Source: Actinomycetes bacterium (GTDB taxonomy: Bacteria; Actinomycetota; Actinomycetes; Mycobacteriales; Mycobacteriaceae). From it: a DNA stretch of 64,000 nt. A program made the translations under genes and the position numbers. The notes under the pieces were generated by a model, which searched no databases, was not told the DNA's origin, and worked only from the letters and a program-made list of their open reading frames with translations. This document shows positions 7,262 through 15,500 of this stretch, in pieces (position 1 is the stretch's first letter; every line of letters begins with the position of its first letter). The stretch covers positions 1 through 64,000 of the forward strand of contig JAEYMI010000037.1 in NCBI GenBank assembly GCA_023461275.1. The letters are read 5' to 3'.

Positions 7262-7310
7262 TGGTTTCAAAACCCGTCCAGTGTGAGTTCGAGTCTCACC
7301 GAGGGCACCA
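7262..7310 (+). other. tRNA 3' fragment forming the element's attachment site
   Basis: The sequence ends with a T-arm (GTGAG-TTCGAGT-CTCAC at 7283-7299), the 3' acceptor strand CGAGGGC (7300-7306), discriminator A and CCA at 7308-7310. No matching 5' acceptor strand (GCCCTCG) or complete D-arm is found upstream, so this is not a whole tRNA gene. A 3' tRNA end beside an integrase is the standard scar of integration. The anticodon arm does not fold cleanly, so the isotype is left open and the exact left edge of the core is uncertain. Confidence 0.75.
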
Positions 7311-7451
7311 ATGTGATTCTTCCCTGGTCCGGCGGCCGACGACGTGGCAGCCAGGACAATCTCGGCACAGGACGCGCCAAATTGTCGGCGCGTGGCATCT
7401 GATTTCGGCAGATCGAGACTCATTTCGGGCGTGTGCGCCACACTGAGGGGC

Positions 7452-9677
7452 GTGTCGTCGTTCGTTCATCGGCTACCGCACTCGGTACAGATCTGGAGCC
7501 CGCGGCATCTGCTAAGGCTGGCCGACGCGGCCGATCCCGGACGTCAGCGGCTGCACGACGCGACTCTGGTCGCCTCCGCGGTCGCGCTGTCGACCGGCGC
7601 GACATGGGTTCTGGTCGCCACGGGCCACGTCGACCAGTCGATGCTCGTGGTCCCCCTCATCACGGCTTTGGTGTGCACCAACTCCATCAAGGACCCCACT
7701 CCCCGGGCACGACTCGTCACGGCGAGTCTTCAACTCATCCCCGCGCTGCTTTTTGCGACACTCGCCGCGTTGCTCGAGCCGTACCGCCTTGCGGCGGTCT
7801 CGGTGTTCGTCGCGGTGTCGGGCCTCGCGGTGTGGGTTCGACGATTCGGTCCGCGGGGTGGCGCGCTGGGATTCGCAGCCTTCTTTCCGTACTTCCTCAC
7901 TCTGCTGCTACGCCTGGACCACAGCCAGCTGCCCATCCTGTGGCTGGTGATCACCATCACCATGGTCGTCGGCGTGCTTCTGCGTGCAGTGGCGCTTCAT
8001 GAGTGGCCACAGCGTCAGATCATGTTGCTGCTCAAGGAATTTCGCATTGCGGCCGACACCGCCCTGCTCACCGCACAGCGTGCCACCAGCCTGTCTGGCC
8101 GACCGCGCATCGAGCGCGACCTCGCGCGGCTCGGTGGAATATCACTCGCGATCAACGACTGGCAGTCACGGTTCGACACGCATCGTCATCTACGTTGCGA
8201 ACCACAGACTCTCGCCGACCTGGTAGTGGACGCGCAGATCTCGGTGGAGCAGGTGTGCGGTCAGCTCATCGCCGCCCGGTTCGACGACACGTCACCGAGA
8301 GACGACGGCACACTCCCACGAAACACATTGCTCGGCAACGCGATCAACGATCTGCACACCGTGCTGGCCACGGATGTCGACGTCGAAGCAAGCCGCGCCG
8401 CCGAACGTCGGGCGAAACGAACCGAGGACCTCGTCGACGTCCGCGAGGCGGACGGATTGGCCACCCTGGCGATCTCGCGCTGTGTGCGTACGTGGCATGC
8501 GCTGAATGAACTCACCGTTGCGGTGAGCGACCCCGGCGCGATGCCCCCTATCGAACCCGCCGACGCCCATCGGCAACACGACCTTCCACGCTCCGGGTTG
8601 GCCTCCCTCGGTATCTCGGCACCTCCGTGGAAACTGCAGTCCTGGCGCAGCTGGGAGCCCACGTCGCGGCTGGCTGTTCAGGTGATGTTCGCAACCGCAC
8701 TGGCTTCCGTCGTAGGCGAGGTGATTTCTGCTTCGCGCTGGTACTGGGCTGTTCTTACCGCGTTCATCGTCTTCATCAAGGCCAGCACGCGCGCCGCTGT
8801 ACTGACTCGCGCGGTGGACCGGGTCGTCGGAACTGTGCTGGGACTCGCGATCGGGGCGCTCGTGGTGGTGGTCGTGAATCATCATGTGATCCCCGAACTG
8901 ATCCTCGGCGTACTGTGCATCTTCCTCGCAAGCTACTTCGGCTCGCTTCAGTACACCTACCTGGTGGTGTTCATCACCGTGATGATCGCCGCGCTGTTCG
9001 ATCTGCTGGGCGTCTTCGACCTGCGGCTGCTACTGATTCGCATCGACGAGACCGTGGCAGGATCGCTGATCGGGGTGGTGTGCGCCTACTTCATCCTTTC
9101 GATCAATTCGCGACCTATGCTCGTCGATTCCATCGCCAAATACTTCGATGCCCTGGACGACGCCCTCGCCTGCGTTGCCACCGGACTCACCGCTGCGGGC
9201 GAACGGCATCAAATCACCGAGGCCACTCAACGCCTCGAGCACGCCAAGGTCAACGTCGAATCTGCCTGTTCCTCAGCACAAGCCGTCGCACTTCTGGAGC
9301 CGCGGTCCTCCGCCGCGGCAGTCCGACAACCAATCCTGGCGATTCATCACTGCACCCACTCGCTGACGATCGCGGCCATCGTTGTGTCCGGGTCCGAGCC
9401 ACCGCAGGTCTTCACGGGACCCGACGCCACCGAGATCCGTGCGGCACTGGACCGAATCCGGCAGCGAGCCAATGTCACTCGCGCAGTCCTCAGTGGCGAA
9501 GTACAGTCGGCCGTCGAACCCGCCCACATCCCCGTCATCTCGCTATTCGCCAAGTTGAACGTGGAGCCGGATACTCCCCGCGGCGAAGCCATCGTGGCCG
9601 CGTCTCGCCTCAATCAGGTTCTGGAGGACCTGGGTCAGGCAGTAACCAAGACACCGGATGCTGCTGAACAACAATGA
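7452..9677 (+). CDS. FUSC-family membrane protein
   Basis: A protein of about 741 residues with two membrane blocks, the layout of the FUSC/YccS/AaeB family (aromatic-acid or fusaric-acid type exporters). The N-terminal block spans roughly residues 30-190, a cytosolic helical domain follows, and a second block begins near SRLAVQVMFATALASVVGE with the family-typical RAVDRVVGTVLGLAIGALVV, then a C-terminal cytosolic domain. The GTG at 7452 (GAGGGG just before it) or the GTG at 7431 may be the start; the frame continues to 7344 without support. Substrate unknown. Confidence 0.75.
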   Translation: MSSFVHRLPHSVQIWSPRHLLRLADAADPGRQRLHDATLVASAVALSTGATWVLVATGHVDQSMLVVPLITALVCTNSIKDPTPRARLVTASLQLIPALLFATLAALLEPYRLAAVSVFVAVSGLAVWVRRFGPRGGALGFAAFFPYFLTLLLRLDHSQLPILWLVITITMVVGVLLRAVALHEWPQRQIMLLLKEFRIAADTALLTAQRATSLSGRPRIERDLARLGGISLAINDWQSRFDTHRHLRCEPQTLADLVVDAQISVEQVCGQLIAARFDDTSPRDDGTLPRNTLLGNAINDLHTVLATDVDVEASRAAERRAKRTEDLVDVREADGLATLAISRCVRTWHALNELTVAVSDPGAMPPIEPADAHRQHDLPRSGLASLGISAPPWKLQSWRSWEPTSRLAVQVMFATALASVVGEVISASRWYWAVLTAFIVFIKASTRAAVLTRAVDRVVGTVLGLAIGALVVVVVNHHVIPELILGVLCIFLASYFGSLQYTYLVVFITVMIAALFDLLGVFDLRLLLIRIDETVAGSLIGVVCAYFILSINSRPMLVDSIAKYFDALDDALACVATGLTAAGERHQITEATQRLEHAKVNVESACSSAQAVALLEPRSSAAAVRQPILAIHHCTHSLTIAAIVVSGSEPPQVFTGPDATEIRAALDRIRQRANVTRAVLSGEVQSAVEPAHIPVISLFAKLNVEPDTPRGEAIVAASRLNQVLEDLGQAVTKTPDAAEQQ

Positions 9678-9820
9678 GACTCAGCACCAGGCGAGATGTC
9701 CTTCCCCGGCGATCGACCCCATTCCTACATCAATCACGTTGTCGCTCAGGCCCATTTCTCGCTCGCGGTGTTCGAGCCGCGCGTCGGAGCACCCACCCCC
9801 GCCCGACAAGGAGGACACTG

Positions 9821-10147
9821 ATGTCGAACCACCCCCACCTATCAGAAACACTGGCCGCCGCGCAGGTGGACGACAAGGTGTTCGCGCTGCGCCCCGACTA
9901 CCGGGCGATGCTGATCGCCGTCGACGGCATCGTTTCCGGGCCGAGTGATGACACCAGCGAGCGGCTCCTCGCCGAAGCCGAAAGTGCTACGCGAGAATCA
10001 CTTTCAGCACAAGCCGTGGACCAGATCCCGCACATCGCGGCCTGGCGGGAGGCCTATCGTGCGTTCGGCGCCAAACCACAGCGCACCCGCAACAGTGCGG
10101 AGGCGTTGCTGCGGCGCGCCGTCGACCAGCGCCTGATCCGGGGATGA
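9821..10147 (+). CDS. Truncated B3/4-domain protein (N-terminal half)
   Basis: A 108-residue protein whose start resembles B3/4 (PheT B3/B4-like tRNA-binding) domain proteins: ALRPDYRAMLIAVDGI, then IAAWREAYRAFGAKPQRTRNSAEALLRRA. Known relatives are about 230 residues and continue with the second half of the domain; here the frame diverges after LLRRA and stops. The ATG has an excellent AAGGAGG site, and the stop overlaps the next start as ATGA. It may be a degraded remnant that now mainly couples translation of the PaiB-like gene, or a shortened functional protein. Confidence 0.6.
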   Translation: MSNHPHLSETLAAAQVDDKVFALRPDYRAMLIAVDGIVSGPSDDTSERLLAEAESATRESLSAQAVDQIPHIAAWREAYRAFGAKPQRTRNSAEALLRRAVDQRLIRG

Positions 10148-10776
10148 CGATGTACATCCCGAGAAAGTTCGCGATGGACGATGCCGCGGTGACCGAAGTG
10201 CTCTCAGCGGGTGGGTTGGTGCACCTGGTGACGCCAGGCAGTCAAGGCTTGTCGGTGACCCCGTTACCGATGGTGTTCAATGCCGACCGCGGCATTCTCC
10301 TCGGGCATATGGCGCGCGCCAATCCCCATTGGCGGCAGTGTGCTTCCGGGGTGGAGTCGGTGGCCATCATCCCGGGGCCGCAAGCCTACGTGTCACCGTC
10401 GTTCTATCCAACCAAGGCGGAGACCGGAAAGGTCGTTCCCACCTGGAATTACGAGATAGTCACGGTGTACGGCGAAGTGATCGTGCACGATGACGCAACT
10501 TGGCTGCACGCCCAGGTCTCGGAACTGACGGCGACGCACGAATCGGGCCGAGAGCGTCCGTGGGCTGTCGATGACGCTCCGGCGGATTTCGTCGAGGCAC
10601 AGCTGCGCGCAATCGTGGGGCTGGAGATGGTCATCGATCGTTGGGAAGGGAAATCGAAGTTGTCGCAGAATCAGCCGGACCGTAATCGCGACGGTGTGAT
10701 CGGCGGGCTCACCGCTTCATCGTCAGCCTCGGATAACGCCGTCGCACGACGAATGAAGGCGACAGAAGCGCCCTGA
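10144..10776 (+). CDS. PaiB-like FMN-binding regulator
   Basis: A 210-residue protein of the PaiB/FMN-binding split-barrel family. Family hallmarks seen: N-terminal YIPRKFAMDD, SVTPLPMVFN, a barrel strand with GHMARANPHW, PQAYVSPSFYPTK, VPTWNYEIVTVYG, and the C-terminal helix MVIDRWEGKSKLSQNQPDRN. In Bacillus, PaiB acts with PaiA in control of sporulation and degradative enzymes; here its role is unknown and flavin or heme handling is equally possible. It begins inside the stop of the truncated B3/4 gene (ATGA). A second ATG six bases on is also possible. Confidence 0.85.
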   Translation: MTMYIPRKFAMDDAAVTEVLSAGGLVHLVTPGSQGLSVTPLPMVFNADRGILLGHMARANPHWRQCASGVESVAIIPGPQAYVSPSFYPTKAETGKVVPTWNYEIVTVYGEVIVHDDATWLHAQVSELTATHESGRERPWAVDDAPADFVEAQLRAIVGLEMVIDRWEGKSKLSQNQPDRNRDGVIGGLTASSSASDNAVARRMKATEAP

Positions 10777-10907
10777 GGTCGCGCGCTCTTAGCCGCCACC
10801 TGCTCGGCCGTGCCTTGATGCGGTGTCGACGCAAACCCGCAGGCAGGGAGCGGGTTGTACCGCCATCTCAATCCGTCTGATAGCCTCGCTGTGTCCATTT
10901 CGATACA

Positions 10908-10918
10908 TAACCGTTACC
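10908..10918. promoter_or_regulatory. Candidate response-regulator site upstream of the M23 gene
   Basis: TAACC-G-TTACC in an AT-richer stretch resembles GTAACC-type sites described for MtrA, which controls cell-wall hydrolase genes in actinobacteria. The match is short, so this is suggestive only. Its promoter-like setting argues that the peptidase start lies downstream. Confidence 0.25.
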
Positions 10919-10941
10919 AAGACTGTGATCGGACGCGAGCT

Positions 10942-11721
10942 TTGCCACAACATCGACTGAACTCAGACAACGCGGACCTGCCTGTCACCCGCGCCATTCT
11001 CGACGCTGCACCACGCGCCGGCCGGGGCCAGCATCGGCTGATCGCCACAACCGCACGCACCGCCAAGCTGAAGGCCGGAACAATCGCGGCGTTTGTCGGC
11101 GCGATCGGCATCGGAACCGTGGGGGCGGCTCAGGCTGTTGCGCAGCCCGCACAGTCGGACGCACCGCAGACCGTGACACTGCCTCCGAACCTGGGACTGC
11201 CCGCGAACGTGAAGTTGCCGGAGAACGTGAAGCTGCCCCAGAACGTGCAGCTGCCGGGGAACCTGAAACTGCCTCCGCAGCTCGAAGAGTTCACGCGAAA
11301 TGCGCTGCCCCCGAATGCACTCACTCCGCAGAAGAAGCGCGCTGTGAAGCCCGTCTCCGGCACGGTGACGTCGGGTTACGGCGCTCGGTGGGGCACCAAT
11401 CACAACGGCGTCGACATCGCCAACCGCGTCGGCACACCCATCTACGCAGTCACCGACGGCACGGTCCTGGAGTCGGGACCGGCGTCGGGCTTCGGCATGT
11501 GGGTGCGCGTCCGTCAGGACGACGGCACCACCGGCGTCTTCGGCCACGTCGACCAGAGTTTCGTCAAGGCCGGCCAGAAGGTCCACGCCGGACAGCAGAT
11601 CGCCACCGTCGGCAATCGCGGGCAATCCACCGGTCCACACCTCCACTACGAGGTGTGGGACCAGAGCGGCCGCAAGATCAACCCCGAGGTATGGCTGCAC
11701 GAGCGCGGCGTCGAGCCCTAG
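10942..11721 (+). CDS. Secreted M23-family peptidoglycan endopeptidase
   Basis: About 259 residues. Residues near 40-65 form a signal or membrane segment (GTIAAFVGAIGIGTVGAAQA). A Pro-rich linker carries repeated N-x-x-LP units (LPANVKLPENVKLPQNVQLP), then the M23/LytM domain with zinc ligands in HNGVDIA (His and Asp) and HLHYEVW (His), so it is catalytically complete. It probably cleaves peptide cross-links in the cell wall. The start is uncertain: the frame opens from a TTG at 10855, but a TTG at 10942 is preferred because the 10895-10935 stretch looks like promoter DNA. Confidence 0.8.
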   Translation: MPQHRLNSDNADLPVTRAILDAAPRAGRGQHRLIATTARTAKLKAGTIAAFVGAIGIGTVGAAQAVAQPAQSDAPQTVTLPPNLGLPANVKLPENVKLPQNVQLPGNLKLPPQLEEFTRNALPPNALTPQKKRAVKPVSGTVTSGYGARWGTNHNGVDIANRVGTPIYAVTDGTVLESGPASGFGMWVRVRQDDGTTGVFGHVDQSFVKAGQKVHAGQQIATVGNRGQSTGPHLHYEVWDQSGRKINPEVWLHERGVEP

Positions 11722-11751
11722 ATCTCTCGGGCACGCCCGTCGGTATCCGAC

Positions 11752-11770
11752 TAAGGCAAGCCAACACAAA
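11752..11770. promoter_or_regulatory. IdeR/DtxR-like iron box
   Basis: TAAGGCAAGCCAACACAAA matches the 19-base IdeR consensus (TWAGGTWAGSCTWACCTWA) at 14 positions, with a strong left half. It lies about 70 bases upstream of an iron(III) ABC importer, so iron repression is likely. Confidence 0.5.
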
Positions 11771-11842
11771 TAGCGTCGACTACAGTCCGATATGCCGGAA
11801 TTAACCGGAATGTCGGGTCCTCTTCGAAGGAAGTAGTCAGCT

Positions 11843-12880
11843 GTGCGTTCATGGAAACAACTCGCCGTCATCGGCGGCACCCTGCTGTTGTCCGCGGGAC
11901 TGATCGTGGGGTGCAGTTCCAGCGATACCGAGTCGGGTAGTACCTCCGCCTCGGCCACCGACACTGCGCTCGTGCTCTATTCGGGCCGGTCCGAGAAGTT
12001 GGTTGGTCCACTGATCGAACGCATCGGTGGCACGGTCGCCGTGCGGCCGTCATATGACAAGAAGGCGGCGCAGGTCCTCGAGGAGGGCAACCGCAGCCCC
12101 GCCGACCTCTTCTTCGCCCAGGATGCCGGCGAACTCGGGGCCCTGGCAGAGGCAGGATTGCTCGCTCCACTGCCCGACGACATCAAGAACGCCGTGCTCG
12201 AGCCTTACCGCTCTGAAACGGGCGGATGGGTTCCGACGAGCGCGCGCTCCCGGGTACTGATCTACAACCCCAACAACATCGGTGAGGCAGATCTCCCGGA
12301 CGGTATCGACGGTCTGCTCGATCCACGGTTCCGCGGTCAGGTCGGCTACGCGCCCACCAACGCCTCGTTCAAGTCGTTCGTGACCGCGCTACGCCTGGTG
12401 CGTGGCGACGACGGTGCACGCGACTGGCTGACCAAGTTCCTCGCCAACGAGCCCAAGAAGTTCGACGGCAACGGCGCGATCGTCGAGGCGGTCAATTCCG
12501 GCACTCTCGCAACAGGTCTGACCAACCACTATTACTGGGTCCAGGAGGTCAACGAGAAGGGCGCCGCGGCGGTGCCGTCGAAGTTGCACTTCTTCACCAA
12601 CGGCGATCCCGGGGCTCTCGTCAACGTCGCAGGCATCGGTGTCCTGAAGTCATCGAAGAACCAGGAGAAGGCCTTCGAGTTCACGCGGCAGCTTCTGACT
12701 CCGCAAACTCAGGAGTTCTTCGCCACCGAGGTCGGCGAATACCCTGTGATCGCCGGTGTCCAACTCAACGTCGCCGGTATCCCGCCGCTGTCGCAGCTAC
12801 AGCCACCCAACATCAACCTCGACGATCTCTCCGATGTACAGGGAACCGAGAAGCTGTTGACCGAGGTCGGCGCCATCTGA
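11843..12880 (+). CDS. Iron(III) ABC transporter substrate-binding lipoprotein
   Basis: A 345-residue FbpA/AfuA-type binding protein. A signal peptide with lipobox ends at Cys24 (GLIVGC), so it is lipid-anchored outside the membrane. Family motifs: LVLYSGRSEKLV at the mature N-terminus, DLFFAQDAGELGAL, DLPDGIDGLLDPRFRGQVGY, NGAIVEAVNSG, and a tyrosine pair in GLTNHYYWVQEV expected to ligate ferric iron. It starts at a GTG with AAGGAAG upstream. It is the first gene of a three-gene importer and lies behind a candidate iron box. Confidence 0.88.
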   Translation: MRSWKQLAVIGGTLLLSAGLIVGCSSSDTESGSTSASATDTALVLYSGRSEKLVGPLIERIGGTVAVRPSYDKKAAQVLEEGNRSPADLFFAQDAGELGALAEAGLLAPLPDDIKNAVLEPYRSETGGWVPTSARSRVLIYNPNNIGEADLPDGIDGLLDPRFRGQVGYAPTNASFKSFVTALRLVRGDDGARDWLTKFLANEPKKFDGNGAIVEAVNSGTLATGLTNHYYWVQEVNEKGAAAVPSKLHFFTNGDPGALVNVAGIGVLKSSKNQEKAFEFTRQLLTPQTQEFFATEVGEYPVIAGVQLNVAGIPPLSQLQPPNINLDDLSDVQGTEKLLTEVGAI

Positions 12881-12897
12881 TTCGCCCGACCACACCG

Positions 12898-14421
12898 TTG
12901 ACTCGCCCGGGCCCGACGTCGTGGTCCGGGCGAATCATGTTGACCGCGTTCAGCTGTGCCGTCGCCGTGCTGACGCTGTCGCCTGCGATTTACCTCGTTG
13001 TCCGAGCGTCGGAAGCCGGTCGCGAGACCATCGACTCGTACCTGCTGCGGCCCCGCACGGCCGAATTGCTCTGGAACACCGTGCGTTTGGCCGGGACGGT
13101 GACTCTGTTGTCGGCGATCGTCGGCGTCGGTTTGGCCTGGTGCCTCACCCGGGGCGTAGCCAGGGCACGCCCGCTGATGATCGCGCTGCTTACCGCTCCC
13201 CTGGCCATCCCGTCGTACGTATCCGGATTCGTTTGGGTGAGAACATTTCCCGACTTCGACGGCTTTCCGGCAGCCGTCGTGGTCCTGACACTGGCGTGCT
13301 ATCCGCTGGTCATGCTCCCCACAGTGGCCGCACTCTCCGGAATCGGCCGATCCGCCGAGGACGCCGCACGCACCCTCGGATGTGGGGCTGCTCGTGCCTT
13401 CCTGCGCGTGACGGTGCCCCGCATCCGTCTGCCTGTCACCGCCGGCGCCCTGCTCGTCGCGCTCTATGCGATCAGCGACTTCGGCGGTCCCGCGATCGTG
13501 CGCTTCGAGCCGTTCACCGTCGGCATCTACAACGCATACAACGGAAGCTTCGACCGCACGGTGGCCGCCGTCTACGGCTGTGTGCTGGCGATCATGGCGC
13601 TCGAACTCGCCGCCGGCGAACGATTCATCCGCCGCGACAACCGACCCAGTGCCGTCGCCGAACGTTCTCGGGGGCTGCGAAACCACGTCGGGGCATGGGC
13701 ATGCGCGATGAGCGCGATCGGGGTCGGTGTCGCGTTTCCGATCATCGGTCTGATCGGTCAGATTCTTGGTTCGCAGCGCGCAGACATTGCCGTCGCCGAT
13801 GTTCTTCCCGCGATAGGGGCGACCTTGTCGCTGGCAGCGCAGGCCACTGTGGTGATTGTCGTGCTGGCGATACCGGTCGCTTTCTACACTGCTCGTCCAC
13901 GCACGCATCTGTCCGGATTCGTTGATACCGCAACCAATCTCGGGTACGCACTGCCCGGTGTGACGGTGGCTCTGTCAATGGTGTTCATCGGCTTGCGGGT
14001 TGCCCCTGACTGGTATCAGACGACCGCACTGTTGCTCATCACTTATGCGGTGTTGTTCCTACCGGTCAGCATCGGCCCGTTACGCAGCGCCATCGACGCC
14101 ATGCCCGACGCAACGCCGCAGGTGTCGCGGACGTTGGGCGCGGGAAGCGTCGCGACGCTGCTGCGCGTGGTGGTGCCGACCATCGCACCGGGGATGCTCG
14201 CGGGCGCGGCACTGACCTGTGTGTCGGTCGCCAAGGAACTACCCGCGACGTTGATGCTGGCACCTCTGGGGGTTCGCACGTTGGCGGTGGACATGTGGAG
14301 TCTGAACAATGACCTCGCCTACGGCCGCGCGGCGGTGCTGGGTCTGGTCCTGATCGCCGTGACCTCGATACCCACTGTCGTCTTGTCAACGTTGTTCACT
14401 CGCGGAGGTACCGAATCATGA
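12898..14421 (+). CDS. Iron(III) ABC transporter permease (FbpB-like)
   Basis: A permease of about 507 residues with two fused membrane-transport domains and about 12 transmembrane helices, as in FbpB/SfuB. Each half carries an EAA-type loop for contact with the ATPase (SAEDAARTLGCGAARAFLRV and ATPQVSRTLGAGSVATLLRV). The nearest start is a TTG at 12898, 17 bases after the binding-protein stop; an ATG 39 bases on is also possible. Its last codons overlap the ATPase start as ATGA. Confidence 0.85.
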   Translation: MTRPGPTSWSGRIMLTAFSCAVAVLTLSPAIYLVVRASEAGRETIDSYLLRPRTAELLWNTVRLAGTVTLLSAIVGVGLAWCLTRGVARARPLMIALLTAPLAIPSYVSGFVWVRTFPDFDGFPAAVVVLTLACYPLVMLPTVAALSGIGRSAEDAARTLGCGAARAFLRVTVPRIRLPVTAGALLVALYAISDFGGPAIVRFEPFTVGIYNAYNGSFDRTVAAVYGCVLAIMALELAAGERFIRRDNRPSAVAERSRGLRNHVGAWACAMSAIGVGVAFPIIGLIGQILGSQRADIAVADVLPAIGATLSLAAQATVVIVVLAIPVAFYTARPRTHLSGFVDTATNLGYALPGVTVALSMVFIGLRVAPDWYQTTALLLITYAVLFLPVSIGPLRSAIDAMPDATPQVSRTLGAGSVATLLRVVVPTIAPGMLAGAALTCVSVAKELPATLMLAPLGVRTLAVDMWSLNNDLAYGRAAVLGLVLIAVTSIPTVVLSTLFTRGGTES

Positions 14422-15500
14422 ATCACGCGCAGCTGAACCAGCCCGAGGCGAATCGGCCGAGTGTGCAGGTGGAGTCGATCCGCGTCGCCTACGGAGACCA
14501 CATCGCCCTCGACGATGTGAGTTTCGTTGTGCCGCAAGGCAGCATCACTGCCGTCGTCGGTCCGTCGGGATGCGGTAAGAGCACCCTGCTGCGCGCGATC
14601 TGCGGGTTGGAGCCGATCCGATCCGGCCGCATCGAGATCGACGGCAAGGAGGTGTCGAGCGCAACCCGGCACACCCCACCCGAACGACGCCGGATGGGAC
14701 TCGTTCCCCAGGAGGGTGCGCTGTTCGATCATCTCAGCGTCTCGGGCAACATCGGCTTCGGACTCGGCCCATGGTGGCACCGCACCCCCGGACGATCTGA
14801 GCGCATCGACGAGTTGCTGACCGTCACCGGCCTCACCGATCTCGCCCACCGACGCCCCGCCACCCTCTCGGGAGGTCAACGACAGCGGGTGGCACTGGCC
14901 CGCGCGCTGGCACCTCGACCCGTGGTCATCGGCCTCGACGAACCATTCTCGGCACTCGATACCGATCTGCGGGCCCACCTCCAAAGCCACGTTCGACGGT
15001 CTCTGCTGTCAGAGAATGCAACCGGACTGCTTGTCACCCATGACCGCGAGGAAGCCCTCGCCATGGCAGACCACATCGTCGTGCTCATCGACGGCCATGT
15101 CCGACAGGACGCGTCCCCGCAGACGGTCTACGCCGAACCCGCCGATCTCGACGTCGCGCGTCTTTTCGGCGATCTCGTCGATCTGCCCGCGAGCGCGGAC
15201 GGGCCGATAGCCATCACACCCATCGGGCAACTGACCCTGCGTCGCGAACACCACGGCGAGGGACGAGTCCTGATCCGGCCGGATGATCTTCAGGTCGCCG
15301 TCGACGACGACGCGCCCGAGGCCGTCGTCGATGACGTGACATTCCGCGGTCGAGACATCGTGATCTCGGCGACGACCCCATCCGGGGACCTCGTCCTCAT
15401 CACCGGTTCCGCCGCCACCCGATTTCCTGTCCCGGGCGAGCGAATCCGGTATCGACAACATGCACCGCTACACTTCCTGCCCTCGGAGGTTCTCCAGTAA
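14418..15500 (+). CDS. Iron(III) ABC transporter ATP-binding protein (FbpC-like)
   Basis: A 360-residue ATPase with Walker A GPSGCGKST, Q-loop LVPQEGALFDHLSV, signature LSGGQRQRVALARAL, Walker B VVIGLDEP and switch His in VTHDREEALAMAD. A C-terminal regulatory region (about 240-360) is TOBE-like. It is coupled to the permease by ATGA. Its 3' end overlaps the convergent hydrolase gene by 33 bases. Confidence 0.88.
   Translation: MNHAQLNQPEANRPSVQVESIRVAYGDHIALDDVSFVVPQGSITAVVGPSGCGKSTLLRAICGLEPIRSGRIEIDGKEVSSATRHTPPERRRMGLVPQEGALFDHLSVSGNIGFGLGPWWHRTPGRSERIDELLTVTGLTDLAHRRPATLSGGQRQRVALARALAPRPVVIGLDEPFSALDTDLRAHLQSHVRRSLLSENATGLLVTHDREEALAMADHIVVLIDGHVRQDASPQTVYAEPADLDVARLFGDLVDLPASADGPIAITPIGQLTLRREHHGEGRVLIRPDDLQVAVDDDAPEAVVDDVTFRGRDIVISATTPSGDLVLITGSAATRFPVPGERIRYRQHAPLHFLPSEVLQ

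Larger units (their letters stand above)
1..7310 (-). mobile_element. Right part of an integrated satellite/prophage-like element
   Basis: Nearly all genes here point left: tyrosine integrase next to the tRNA-derived boundary, excisionase-like protein, small winged-helix proteins, replication-type protein, a coupled run of small genes, scaffold-like protein, HK97-type capsid and small terminase-like protein. No portal, large terminase, tail, lysin or holin gene is seen, so within the window it is not a complete phage. The module (integration, replication, capsid, TerS) resembles mycobacterial phiRv1/phiRv2 and capsid-forming phage-inducible islands; that comparison rests on family knowledge. 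The left end lies outside the window, so missing genes could still be there. Confidence 0.8.
7085..7451. other. Integrase-to-chromosome junction without genes
   Basis: This 367-base stretch holds the decamer repeats (7091-7132), the tRNA-derived att core (7262-7310) and the short upstream region of the FUSC-family gene. No convincing coding frame is present; a minus-strand frame across the tRNA fragment is an artefact. Confidence 0.7.

Noticed and set aside
7262..7310. Complete tRNA gene at the element boundary
   Set aside because: No 5' acceptor strand or D-arm is found upstream and the anticodon stem does not pair, so only a 3' fragment is called.
7232..7441. Minus-strand frame across the tRNA fragment
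   Set aside because: Its GETRTHTGRVLKPIH-type sequence is the well-known artefact of translating a tRNA 3' end in reverse.
8627..9667. 346-codon plus-strand frame within the FUSC-family gene
   Set aside because: Out of frame with a membrane protein of clear family features; Arg-rich composition typical of shadow frames.
10963..11964. Minus-strand 333-codon frame over the M23 gene
   Set aside because: Antisense to a gene with intact zinc-binding motifs; no start signal.
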